A stretch of DNA of 14,141 nucleotides from Actinomycetota bacterium (GTDB lineage: Bacteria > Actinomycetota > Nitriliruptoria > Euzebyales > Egibacteraceae), in assembly GCA_019347785.1 (NCBI GenBank), contig JAHWKQ010000031.1, positions 1-14,141 on the forward strand. The letters are read 5' to 3'. A program made the translations under genes and the position numbers. This document shows, one piece after another, positions 1-5,390 of the stretch; the stretch's first letter is position 1, and every line of letters starts with the position of its first letter. Below the pieces are notes generated by a model, which was not told the DNA's origin, made no database searches, and saw only the letters and a program-made list of their open reading frames with translations.

Positions 1-133
1 TGGCCAGAGTGACCGCGGACGCGCCGACGCTGACCACCAGGAAGGCCACCAGCGGGCCGATGCCCCATGTCACAAGGCGCAGGAACATGGCCGTCGCGGC
101 CGCGGCGAACACCAGGAACGGGGCGGCGGTCAT
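1..133 (-). CDS. N-terminal part of a small membrane protein (runs off left edge)
   Basis: The minus strand shows an ATG at 131-133 preceded by GGAAG about 8 nt upstream, opening a frame of 44 codons that continues past the window edge without a stop. The product starts MTAAPFLVFAAAATAMFLRL and is very hydrophobic. It appears to hold two short membrane-spanning stretches, roughly residues 5-20 and 24-43, separated by a small polar turn (RLVTWG). I do not recognise the family from this piece. It lies 52 bp downstream of the 186-518 gene on the same strand, so the two may be co-transcribed. The full length and function cannot be judged here. Confidence 0.55.
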   Translation of the reverse strand, partial: MTAAPFLVFAAAATAMFLRLVTWGIGPLVAFLVVSVGASAVTLA

Positions 134-185
134 GACGCGCACTTCCGGCACGGCCGCGGCAACCCGTGGACCGGGCAGACGCGAA

Positions 186-518
186 TCACCGGTCGCCCCG
201 CGCGTCCATGTACCTCATGTGCGCCAGCCGGGCCAGGTCGCCGGGCCCCTCGTACAACCCGTCGCTCTCGGCGACCCCGAGCATCGTGCCGGCGCTGTCC
301 AGGGCGGCGAGCACCGCGTCGACCTCCAGGCCGAACGCGTCTTGGGGGAAGGGCCGCTCGGCCCGGTCGACCATGACCAGGACGCGCAGCGCGTCGAGCA
401 GCGCCACGCGGATTTGCTGCAGGTGCTCCACGCACTCCCGCGCCTGCAGCTCACGGGTCTGCTTGAGACGGGCGAGCTGGTCGTCGGTGTAGCGGGTGTT
501 GTCGGTACGGTCTGTCAT
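186..518 (-). CDS. Small uncharacterised helical protein, 110 aa
   Basis: The frame could be extended upstream to 674, but the ATG at 516-518 is chosen because GGGAGG lies about 6 nt before it. From that point the protein (MTDRTDNTRYTDDQLARLKQ...) has balanced charge, whereas the extension is Arg/Pro-rich and looks non-coding. The product is 110 residues, soluble and mostly helical by composition: an acidic/polar N-terminus (1-30), a long amphipathic helix rich in Leu and Val (30-55), then an Asp/Gly-rich C-terminal half with LYEGPGDLARLAHMRYMDAR near the end. There is no signal peptide, membrane segment or Cys motif. I do not recognise the family. A possible operon partner is the membrane protein at 1-133. 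Confidence 0.6.
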   Translation of the reverse strand: MTDRTDNTRYTDDQLARLKQTRELQARECVEHLQQIRVALLDALRVLVMVDRAERPFPQDAFGLEVDAVLAALDSAGTMLGVAESDGLYEGPGDLARLAHMRYMDARGDR

Positions 519-749
519 TGTCAGCGCCTCCCTTGGGGTGCTGGCCACGCCCCGGGGCCGCCGTGCGCGGTCGCCGGGGCACTTGTCTGTGGACAAGCCG
601 TGGACACCGGGGAGGGCCACGCGGCCGCGCACTGGCCGCAAACTGGCCGCACGAGGCCGCGAAACTGCGGCCAACAGCGAGCAACGCTGGGAAGGTGAGG
701 GGAGGCCCGACTAGGGCGCTGACCAGGAGAAAAGCCCGCTGACCAGGAG
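519..749. other. Repeat-rich intergenic region
   Basis: No convincing gene is seen between the small protein at 186-518 and the tRNA. The stretch holds closely spaced short repeats. GTGGACA occurs at 589-595 and 600-606, and ACTGGCCGCA at 631-640 and 642-651; both pairs have an 11-bp pitch. A GGCCGC/GCGGCC hairpin (655-660 with 667-672) and a DnaA-box-like nonamer at 588-596 are also present. The 5' leader and promoter of the minus-strand gene must lie here, but no convincing -10/-35 pair stands out. Confidence 0.4.
588..596 (-). promoter_or_regulatory. Single DnaA-box-like nonamer
   Basis: The minus strand reads TTGTCCACA, which matches the GC-shifted DnaA box preferred in high-GC actinobacteria. 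It is embedded in a short palindrome (CTTGTC at 582-587 with GACAAG at 592-597). There is no cluster of further boxes, no dnaA/dnaN neighbourhood and no AT-rich unwinding element. It is therefore at most an isolated regulatory or titration box, and may be chance. Confidence 0.25.
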
Positions 750-750
750 A
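718..750. repeat. 13-bp direct repeat, two copies
   Basis: GCTGACCAGGAGA occurs exactly at 718-730 and 738-750, a 20-bp period, directly at the 3' end of the tRNA-Gly gene. The right-hand copy contributes to the loop of the terminator-like hairpin. The repeat may reflect a small tandem duplication of the tRNA 3' flank. Confidence 0.75.
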
Positions 751-755
751 GCGGG
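727..755 (-). terminator. Terminator-like hairpin overlapping the tRNA-Gly 3' end
   Basis: Reading the minus strand, CCCGCT (750-755) pairs with AGCGGG (735-740) around a 9-nt loop, followed by CTTTTCTC. The upstream arm is part of the tRNA acceptor strand and discriminator, so terminator and tRNA folding would compete for the same bases. The U-run is short (four), so efficiency is uncertain. Confidence 0.45.
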
Positions 756-820
756 TGAGGGGAATCGAACCCCCGTCACGAGCTTGGGAAGCTCGTGTTC
801 TACCATTGAACTACACCCGC
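750..820 (-). tRNA. tRNA-Gly (anticodon CCC)
   Basis: The minus strand folds into a complete cloverleaf. The 7-bp acceptor stem is GCGGGTG/CACCCGC. The D-arm is GTTC/GAAC. The 5-bp anticodon stem CGAGC/GCTCG carries the loop TTCCCAA, so the anticodon is CCC, reading GGG codons. A 4-nt variable loop follows, then a T-arm GGGGG/CCCCT with loop TTCGATT. The discriminator base is T at 750. The 3' CCA is not encoded and must be added after transcription. The gene is divergent from dcd. Confidence 0.95.
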
Positions 821-831
821 GGAGGGCCGCT

Positions 832-861
832 ATGGTAACGGCCGGCTGCGGCGCCCGGCAA
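832..861 (-). promoter_or_regulatory. Putative promoter of tRNA-Gly
   Basis: On the minus strand TTGCCG (856-861) is followed after 18 nt by TACCAT (832-837). The latter ends 11 bp before the mature tRNA 5' end. This is a plausible housekeeping sigma promoter; it lies close to the dcd start on the other strand. Confidence 0.45.
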
Positions 862-875
862 CGACGGGGGCCCGG

Positions 876-1436
876 ATGATCTTGTCGGACCGCAGCATCC
901 GCGCCCAGATGGAGGCCGGGCGCATCGTGGTCGACCCGCTGGGCGAGGACGCGGTGCAGCCGTCCAGCGTCGACGTGCGGGTCGACTCGAGCTTCCGCGT
1001 CTTCGCCACCCACCGTCACCCCTTCATCGACCCGCGGACGGAGCAGCCGGGCCTGACCGAGCTCGTGAAGGTGGACGAGGGGGACCCCTTCGTGCTCCAC
1101 CCCGGCGAGTTCGTGCTGGGCAGCACGTACGAGCGCATCGCCCTGCCCGACGACCTGGTGGCCAGGCTCGAGGGCAAGAGCTCTCTGGGCCGGCTGGGGC
1201 TGCTCATCCACTCCACCGCCGGCTTCGTCGACGCCGGGTGGGACGGGTGGCTGACCCTGGAGCTGTCCAACGTGGCGACCCTGCCGATCGCGATCTGGCC
1301 GGGGATGAAGATCGGCCAGGTCGCCTTCTTCCGCCTCAGCACCCCTGCCGAGCGCCCGTACGGCGCCCAGGGGCTGCGCAGCAAGTACCGAGGGCAGCGA
1401 GGCCCCACCGCCAGCCGCTTCCACGAGAACTTCTGA
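876..1436 (+). CDS. dcd: dCTP deaminase, bifunctional dUMP-forming type
   Basis: The 186-residue product closely follows the known Dcd pattern: MILSDRSIRAQMEAGRIVVD at the start, QPSSVDVRV (28-36), the KSSLGR motif (101-106), HSTAGF (112-117), LTLELSNVA with the catalytic Glu at 129, and QRGPT near the C-terminus (174-178). The HSTAGF/GQRGPT combination resembles Mycobacterium Dcd, which converts dCTP directly to dUMP by coupled deamination and diphosphate removal. That would feed thymidylate synthesis and avoid free dUTP. The bifunctionality is inferred from resemblance, not shown. It acts in the cytosol as a homotrimer in known family members. The start ATG has a GGGGG stretch about 5 nt upstream. 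Part of its 3' end is repeated exactly at 2460-2492. Confidence 0.96.
   Translation: MILSDRSIRAQMEAGRIVVDPLGEDAVQPSSVDVRVDSSFRVFATHRHPFIDPRTEQPGLTELVKVDEGDPFVLHPGEFVLGSTYERIALPDDLVARLEGKSSLGRLGLLIHSTAGFVDAGWDGWLTLELSNVATLPIAIWPGMKIGQVAFFRLSTPAERPYGAQGLRSKYRGQRGPTASRFHENF
1309..1341 (+). repeat. 33-bp exact direct repeat, copy 1 (inside dcd)
   Basis: This stretch of dcd encodes the segment around IGQVAFFRLS. It recurs without a mismatch at 2460-2492, beyond the OsmC-like gene. Together with the repeats at 1453-1499 and 2519-2565 it marks a duplicated dcd/oxidoreductase junction. Confidence 0.95.
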
Positions 1437-1452
1437 GTCACCGGCCCCGGCC

Positions 1453-1499
1453 GGCCGTTGCCCTCCACGACCGGCAGCAGCGACTCGGCCAGGATCTGG
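1453..1499 (-). pseudogene. Fragment of the 3' end of the EtfD-like oxidoreductase gene
   Basis: Over 47 bp this matches 2519-2565, the last codons of the intact oxidoreductase gene, at 43 positions. In translation both read QILAESLLPVVE, after which the fragment diverges to GNGRPGP and its frame runs through where the intact gene stops. To the right, similarity ends abruptly after 1499. It is a non-functional remnant lying tail-to-tail with intact dcd, as the intact gene presumably once did. Confidence 0.85.
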
Positions 1500-1510
1500 C
1501 AGGCGGCGAC

Positions 1511-1687
1511 ATGCGCGCCTTGGGAAGCGGTGGGAATCGCGCATCGCCCATGCAGCGCGCCCGCGACGAGCTCCACCAGCTCCTCCGGCAGGCCGACCGA
1601 CTGCCGGCCACGGAGCCGTCCTACTGCCACCTCATCGAGCGCCGGCAGGCAGATCACACCCGGAAACCCGACGGCCGGTCGGCGTGA
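1511..1687 (+). CDS. Doubtful small ORF, 58 aa, possible gene remnant
   Basis: ATG at 1511 opens 58 codons ending TGA at 1685-1687. The inner part, MQRARDELHQLLRQADRLPA from residue 14 and then ...HLIERRQADHTRKPDGRSA, has the charged, helical look of a real protein. The first 13 residues look random, and ATG at 1550 may be the better start. No clear ribosome binding site is seen at either start. The family is not recognised. It could be a genuine small protein, the tail of a gene cut off by the rearrangement that made the flanking repeats, or noise. Confidence 0.3.
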   Translation: MRALGSGGNRASPMQRARDELHQLLRQADRLPATEPSYCHLIERRQADHTRKPDGRSA

Positions 1688-1727
1688 GCGCGACTCTGCC
1701 GGCCCCCCGGCGGGTAGACCTCCGATG

Positions 1728-1787
1728 GGGTATTCACGGTTTGCATTGATGGCGGCGGATGAGTTGGGGTCCGCGGCGGGTATTCAC
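1728..1787. repeat. Paired GGGTATTCAC repeats upstream of the OsmC-like gene
   Basis: The decamer GGGTATTCAC occurs at 1728-1737 and again at 1778-1787, exactly 50 bp apart, within the leader of the OsmC-like gene. A repeat at about five helical turns would suit an operator, but no regulator gene is nearby and the match may be chance or a small duplication. Confidence 0.4.
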
Positions 1788-1823
1788 CCCCGAAGAGTTC
1801 GTTTCGGTTCTGAGGAGGAAACC

Positions 1824-2339
1824 ATGCCCGGAAGCTGCACAACGATCGACCTCGGTGCCTTCAACGGCACCCGGGAGGTAGTTCGCACCGACCCCGAGGC
1901 GGGGAAGGGAGCGTTCGTCGCCGTCACCCATTGGGAGGACGGCGCCCGTGCCCGGACGACCGCGCGCTCGTTTGCCATCGACACCGACGAACCGGCGCCT
2001 CTGGGAGGCTCCGACAAGGCGGCTGACCCGATGGAGCTTCTGCTGGCCTCCCTGGGGACGTGCCTGACGATCGGGTGGGCGACCCAGGCGGCGCGTCGTG
2101 GCGTCGACTTCGAGGACCTGCGCATCGAGGTGCGAGGCGAATATGACCTGCGCGGATACCTCGACCTCGACGAGGCTGTCAGGCCGGGCTTCGATCGCAT
2201 CGACTACACCGTCCACGTCGACAGCGGGGCCGATCCGGCGCTTTTGGAGGAGATCGGCCACGTGGCCGAGCGTTCGTCGCCCATGTACGACAACATCGCC
2301 AACGGGGCCGCCATCCGCTCGGAGGTGGTGTTGACCTGA
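1824..2339 (+). CDS. OsmC/Ohr-family protein (single conserved Cys)
   Basis: The start ATG lies 5 nt after a strong AGGAGG, so the longer upstream frame from 1458 is rejected. The 171-residue product has the OsmC fold pattern: a beta-rich N-terminal part to about residue 65, the core motif DPMELLLASLGTCLTIGWA (68-86) with Cys80, the helix-strand unit GVDFEDLRIEVRGEYD (93-108), and the C-terminal SSPMYDNIANG (151-161). Characterised OsmC/Ohr proteins are cytosolic thiol-dependent hydroperoxide reductases using two cysteines. Here the second site is Tyr155 (SPMYDN), so classical peroxidase chemistry is doubtful, as in many OsmC-like paralogues. The gene is visibly more AT-rich than its neighbours and is enclosed by duplicated gene ends, which suggests later insertion. 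Confidence 0.88.
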   Translation: MPGSCTTIDLGAFNGTREVVRTDPEAGKGAFVAVTHWEDGARARTTARSFAIDTDEPAPLGGSDKAADPMELLLASLGTCLTIGWATQAARRGVDFEDLRIEVRGEYDLRGYLDLDEAVRPGFDRIDYTVHVDSGADPALLEEIGHVAERSSPMYDNIANGAAIRSEVVLT

Positions 2340-2459
2340 ACCCGCGGCTGGCGAGGCCGGCGCACATCAACCATCAGCCAACCGACACGTGATGGCCGGG
2401 CTACGTGCTCCTGCAGATGGGCGCTAAGGCGCGTCCCGATCTCCGCGACGTCGACGTGC

Positions 2460-2492
2460 AGATCGGCCAGGTCGCCTTCTTCCGCCTCAGCA
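2460..2492 (+). repeat. 33-bp exact direct repeat, copy 2
   Basis: Identical at every position to 1309-1341 within dcd and in the same orientation. Here it is not part of a full gene but the start of a vestigial dcd tail. Confidence 0.95.
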
Positions 2493-2503
2493 AGACTTTC
2501 TGA
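2460..2503 (+). pseudogene. Vestigial dcd 3' end
   Basis: The 33-bp repeat continues in the dcd frame (QIGQVAFFRLS) and then reads KTF and TGA at 2501-2503. In intact dcd the same LS is followed by about 31 residues ending ENF and TGA. The fragment thus looks like a dcd tail with an internal deletion that kept the last Phe and stop. An ATG at 2417 would give a 28-codon frame, but this is more likely debris than a gene. Its stop is 4 bp from the convergent stop of the oxidoreductase gene. Confidence 0.75.
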
Positions 2504-2507
2504 CGGG

Positions 2508-4616
2508 TCAGGGGGCGCGGCCGTCGGCCTCCACGACGGGCAGTAGCGACTCGGCCAGGATCTGGGAGACGTCGACGACACGGACGTCACCGTCGTCGGC
2601 TCCCCCGCCGCCCCGGCGGTCGCGCACGGCGTCGTCGAGCATCACCAGGCAGTAGGGGCAGGCCGTCGAGACCAGGTCGGGGTGCAGCGCGAGGGCCTCG
2701 TCGATCCGCTCGTGGTTCACCCGCTTGCCGATCCGCTCCTCGGCCCACATGCGCGCCCCGCCGGCGCCGCAGCAGAAGCCGTGGTTGCGACACCGTGGCA
2801 TCTCGACCTTGTCCAGCCCCTCGACGGCGTCAACGACCGACCGGGGCGGGTCGTAGACCTCGTTGTGGCGTCCCAGGTAGCACGGGTCGTGGTAGGTGAC
2901 CGTCTTGTGCAGGGCCGTGCGGGGCGTCAGCCGGCCCTCGGCGACCAGGCGCGACAAGAGCTGCGTGTGGTGGATGACCTCGTAGTCCCCGCCGAAGTCG
3001 GGGTACTCGTTGCGCAGGGTGTTGAAGCAGTGGGGGCACCAGGCGACGACGGTCCGCGCGCCGACGCCGTCGAGCATCTCGACGTTGCGCTGGGCCAGCA
3101 TCTGGAACAGGTACTCCATGCCGAGGCGCCGGGCGGGGTCGCCGGTGCACGACTCCGCGGGCCCCAGCACGGCGAAGCGCACGCCGGCCGCGGTCAACAG
3201 CTCGGCAAGGGTGCGGGTGACCCGTTTCGAGCGGTCCTCCAGCGCCCCGGCGCAGCCGACCCACAACAGGTACTCGGTGTCGTCGGGGATGCGGTCGCCG
3301 ACCACGGTGACGTCCAGGCCGTCGGCCCAGTCCAGGCGGCGTGACGAGCCCAGCCCCCACGGGTCGCCGCTGTTCTCCAGGCTGCGCAGCATCGTCCCTG
3401 CCTCGGACGGGAAGCTGGACTCCATCTGGGCCTGGTAGCGGCGCAGGTCCATGATGTGGTCGACGTGCTCGATGTCGACCGGGCACTCCTCCACACACGC
3501 GCCGCACGTCGTGCAGCTCCACAGCACGTCGAAGTCGATGACCGCGCCCGGCTCCCCGGGCCGATCCCCGACGAGCTTGGCGTTCAGCGCCGGGGCGTCC
3601 GGCTCGGCCTCCGCCCGGGCCGGGTCCAGCAGGTAGCGGCCCTTGGCGTACAGGTGGTCGCGCAGGTCCATGACCAGCAGCTTCGGCGACAGCGGCTTGC
3701 CGGTCCGCCACGCCGGGCACTGGCTCTGGCACCGGCCGCACTCGGTGCAGCTGTACATGTCGAGCAGCCGCTTGAAGCCGAACTGCTCGACCTCGCCCAC
3801 CCCGAGGACGTCGTCCTCGCTCATGGCCTCGATGTCGATCCTGTCGGCCTGCAGCTTGCCCAGCGCCTTGGGCTGCCTGGCGAACAGCACGTTGGGCACG
3901 ACTGTGAACACGTGCAGGTGCTTGGAGTTCAGCGTGTAGAGCAGGAACCCCGAGAACACCGCCAGGTGGGCGAGCAGGGCGACGGTCGCGACCGTCGCCA
4001 GGGCGCCGGCGCCCAGGTCGTCCAGCCCCCCGCCCAGCCAGGTGGACAGGAACGCGCCGTCGGGGTAGGGCAGCGTCCCCTCGGCGGCCCGGGCGGCGCG
4101 CAGCACCAGCACGGTGTAGAGCAGGGCGAACTCGAACAGCAGCACACCCCAGCCCTGGTCCAGGTTGCTGCCGAAGAAGCGCGAGTCGCGCCCCGCCCGC
4201 CGCGGCGCCTGCGCGAGGCGGATGAGCGCGAAGCCCGCGACACCGACGAGCACGAAGCCGGTGAACAGGTCCTGCAGGAAGCCCAGCCACGGGCTGCGCC
4301 CGACGACGGGGATGTGGAAGTCGGGGTCGACGACCTCACCGACGGCCTCGAGCGTCTGGGACTGCAGGACGATGAAGCCCCAGAAGATGAGCGCGTGCAG
4401 CACGCCCGGACCGGACCACTGCAGGATCTTCTGCTGCCCGAGGACGTGTCGCAGTTGGTAGCGCACCTTCTCGCCGGCCCCGCGCATGCGGTCGGGCATG
4501 GGCCGGGCCAGGCGCAGCAGCCCCACGAGGAAGGCGACGCGTCGCGCGGCCAGCCACGCCGCGGCGGCGAGGATGGCGGCGCCGCCCAGGATGCGGATGA
4601 GGTCGAGCGGGCCCAT
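2508..4616 (-). CDS. Membrane-bound iron-sulfur oxidoreductase, EtfD/FadF-like
   Basis: The product is 702 residues from ATG at 4614-4616 (MGPLDLIRILGG). The open frame continues upstream, but the extra part is Pro/Arg/His-rich and overlaps the divergent DUF192 gene. About five membrane segments lie near 11-30, 70-88, 113-134, 157-173 and 204-226, resembling a NarI-type cytochrome b domain; His74, His217, His233 and His235 are possible haem ligands. Two 4Fe-4S motifs follow: Cys290/293/296/300 and Cys368/371/374/378. Then come two CCG domains: Cys455, Cys490, CPHC 527-530; and Cys579, CCG 615-617, CPYC 653-656. This order matches Bacillus FadF and mycobacterial EtfD, thought to pass electrons from electron-transfer flavoprotein (fatty acid oxidation) to menaquinone. 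The electron donor here is inferred; no etfAB is in the window. No clear ribosome binding site is visible. Confidence 0.88.
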   Translation of the reverse strand: MGPLDLIRILGGAAILAAAAWLAARRVAFLVGLLRLARPMPDRMRGAGEKVRYQLRHVLGQQKILQWSGPGVLHALIFWGFIVLQSQTLEAVGEVVDPDFHIPVVGRSPWLGFLQDLFTGFVLVGVAGFALIRLAQAPRRAGRDSRFFGSNLDQGWGVLLFEFALLYTVLVLRAARAAEGTLPYPDGAFLSTWLGGGLDDLGAGALATVATVALLAHLAVFSGFLLYTLNSKHLHVFTVVPNVLFARQPKALGKLQADRIDIEAMSEDDVLGVGEVEQFGFKRLLDMYSCTECGRCQSQCPAWRTGKPLSPKLLVMDLRDHLYAKGRYLLDPARAEAEPDAPALNAKLVGDRPGEPGAVIDFDVLWSCTTCGACVEECPVDIEHVDHIMDLRRYQAQMESSFPSEAGTMLRSLENSGDPWGLGSSRRLDWADGLDVTVVGDRIPDDTEYLLWVGCAGALEDRSKRVTRTLAELLTAAGVRFAVLGPAESCTGDPARRLGMEYLFQMLAQRNVEMLDGVGARTVVAWCPHCFNTLRNEYPDFGGDYEVIHHTQLLSRLVAEGRLTPRTALHKTVTYHDPCYLGRHNEVYDPPRSVVDAVEGLDKVEMPRCRNHGFCCGAGGARMWAEERIGKRVNHERIDEALALHPDLVSTACPYCLVMLDDAVRDRRGGGGADDGDVRVVDVSQILAESLLPVVEADGRAP
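2519..2565 (-). repeat. 47-bp repeat, intact copy at the oxidoreductase 3' end
   Basis: These last codons of the intact oxidoreductase gene match 1453-1499 at 43 of 47 positions in the same orientation, about 1.07 kb away. They form the right-hand part of the second copy of the duplicated junction. Confidence 0.9.
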
Positions 4617-4709
4617 GGGCCAAGAGTAGTCAGGCCGCGCCCGGGCAGGCGAACCCGCACCCAGGTGGCTCGCCGCGGCCGTGCCGGCCGGGCCGCCTAC
4701 GGTGGGCCG

Positions 4710-5210
4710 ATGGCACCGAGGCTGTCCGTGCTGGTCGCCCTTGTGGTCCTGGCGGGCGCGTGCACCGAGCCCCCGGCGCGTGACCCGGGGCCCGGCCGAC
4801 CGGCCGGCGGGACGCCCGCGGCGACCGTCGTCCTGCGGTCCCCGGCGGGCCGGCGGGTGCCGCTGCGGGTCGAGGTGGCCGCCGACGAGACCTCCCGCCG
4901 GCGTGGGCTGATGGGCCGGGATTCCCTCCCCCCGCGCGCCGGGATGCTGTTCGTCTACCCTGGGCCCCACCGGGGGCCCTTCTGGATGCGCGACACCCGC
5001 ATCCCGCTGACGGTCGCCTTCTTCGACCGGCACGGGCGGATCCTGCGCGTGCTCGACATGACGCCGTGCCGGCGGGAGCCGTGCCGCCTGTACGACCCCG
5101 GCGTGTCCTACCAGGGGGCGCTGGAGGTCAACCGCGGCCTCCTCGACCGGGTGGGCGCCGGCCCCGGCTGGCGCGTGGCGGTGCCGGCCGACCTGCCCGC
5201 CGCGTCCTGA
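4710..5210 (+). CDS. DUF192 family lipoprotein
   Basis: ATG at 4710 follows GGTGGG by 3 nt and gives 166 residues; the much longer open frame upstream is antisense to the oxidoreductase. The N-terminus MAPRLSVLVALVVLAGAC is a short lipoprotein-type signal with Cys18 as the likely lipidated residue, followed by a Pro/Gly-rich linker to about 38. The DUF192 core follows: RRRGLMGRDSLPPRAGMLFV (63-82), FWMRDTRIPLTVAFFD (91-106), GRILRVLDM (109-117), and a C-terminal strand region with GALEVNRGLLDRVG (136-149). Two extra cysteines (120, 125) may form a disulfide outside the cell. DUF192 proteins have no firmly established function. The gene is divergent from the oxidoreductase with 93 bp between starts. 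Confidence 0.88.
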   Translation: MAPRLSVLVALVVLAGACTEPPARDPGPGRPAGGTPAATVVLRSPAGRRVPLRVEVAADETSRRRGLMGRDSLPPRAGMLFVYPGPHRGPFWMRDTRIPLTVAFFDRHGRILRVLDMTPCRREPCRLYDPGVSYQGALEVNRGLLDRVGAGPGWRVAVPADLPAAS

Positions 5211-5253
5211 CCGCGCTACCGTCGGCGCAACCCGGTTCCAGCGAGGTGCGCCA

Positions 5254-5385
5254 GTGCAGCCCTGGCTCATGTGGGCGGTGGCCGCGGCGTTCGCCGCGTT
5301 GCCCTTCGTGCTGATGCGGGCGCTCAACGGCCGGGACGGGGCGGACGGCCGGGGCCGGCGCGTCGACCGGCGCTGGCGTGCCTGA
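5254..5385 (+). CDS. Small single-pass membrane protein, 43 aa
   Basis: GTG at 5254 follows GAGGTG (5243-5248) by 5 nt and opens 44 codons ending TGA at 5383-5385. The product begins MQPWLMWAVAAAFAALPFVL, one membrane segment at about residues 4-21. A short charged tail rich in Arg, Asp and Gly follows and ends RRVDRRWRA. The Arg-rich tail would favour an N-out/C-in orientation. It sits 43 bp after the DUF192 gene and 134 bp before dnaK, so it may share the DUF192 transcript. The family is not recognised. The ribosome binding site and the clear hydrophobic/charged division argue that it is real. Confidence 0.5.
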   Translation: MQPWLMWAVAAAFAALPFVLMRALNGRDGADGRGRRVDRRWRA

Positions 5386-5390
5386 CACCA

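Larger units (their letters stand above)
1437..1823. other. Intergenic segment between dcd and the OsmC-like gene
   Basis: This 387-bp gap contains, in order: a fragment of the oxidoreductase 3' end in antisense (1453-1499); a possible 58-codon ORF (1511-1687); and a more AT-rich leader with two GGGTATTCAC copies before a strong AGGAGG ribosome binding site at 1813-1818. It is the left half of the block enclosed by the duplicated junctions. Confidence 0.7.

Noticed and set aside
588..596. Replication origin
   Set aside because: Only one DnaA-box-like nonamer, no AT-rich unwinding element and no dnaA, dnaN or rpmH nearby.
9..698. Plus-strand open frame covering the left end
   Set aside because: No ribosome binding site and low-complexity GC-driven composition; the opposite strand has two frames with good starts.
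2340..2459. Terminator after the OsmC-like gene (CCATCA...TGATGG inverted repeat)
   Set aside because: The stem is only 6 bp with a long loop and no T-run follows; not supported well enough to annotate.
1309..2492. Integrative element with attL/attR at the dcd 3' end
   Set aside because: The exact 33-bp direct repeats invite this reading, but there is no integrase, excisionase or other mobility gene and the repeated unit extends into the oxidoreductase gene. A duplicated junction explains more of what is seen; the att idea is kept only as an alternative in the findings.
3456..4709. Plus-strand open frame continuing upstream of the DUF192 gene for about 1.25 kb
   Set aside because: It is antisense to the iron-sulfur oxidoreductase, whose cysteine motifs are clearly real; the true DUF192 protein starts at its lipoprotein signal at 4710.
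4617..5327. Upstream extension of the oxidoreductase frame
   Set aside because: The extra N-terminal residues are Pro/Arg/His-rich and overlap the divergent DUF192 gene; the protein starts naturally at MGPLDLIRILGG.
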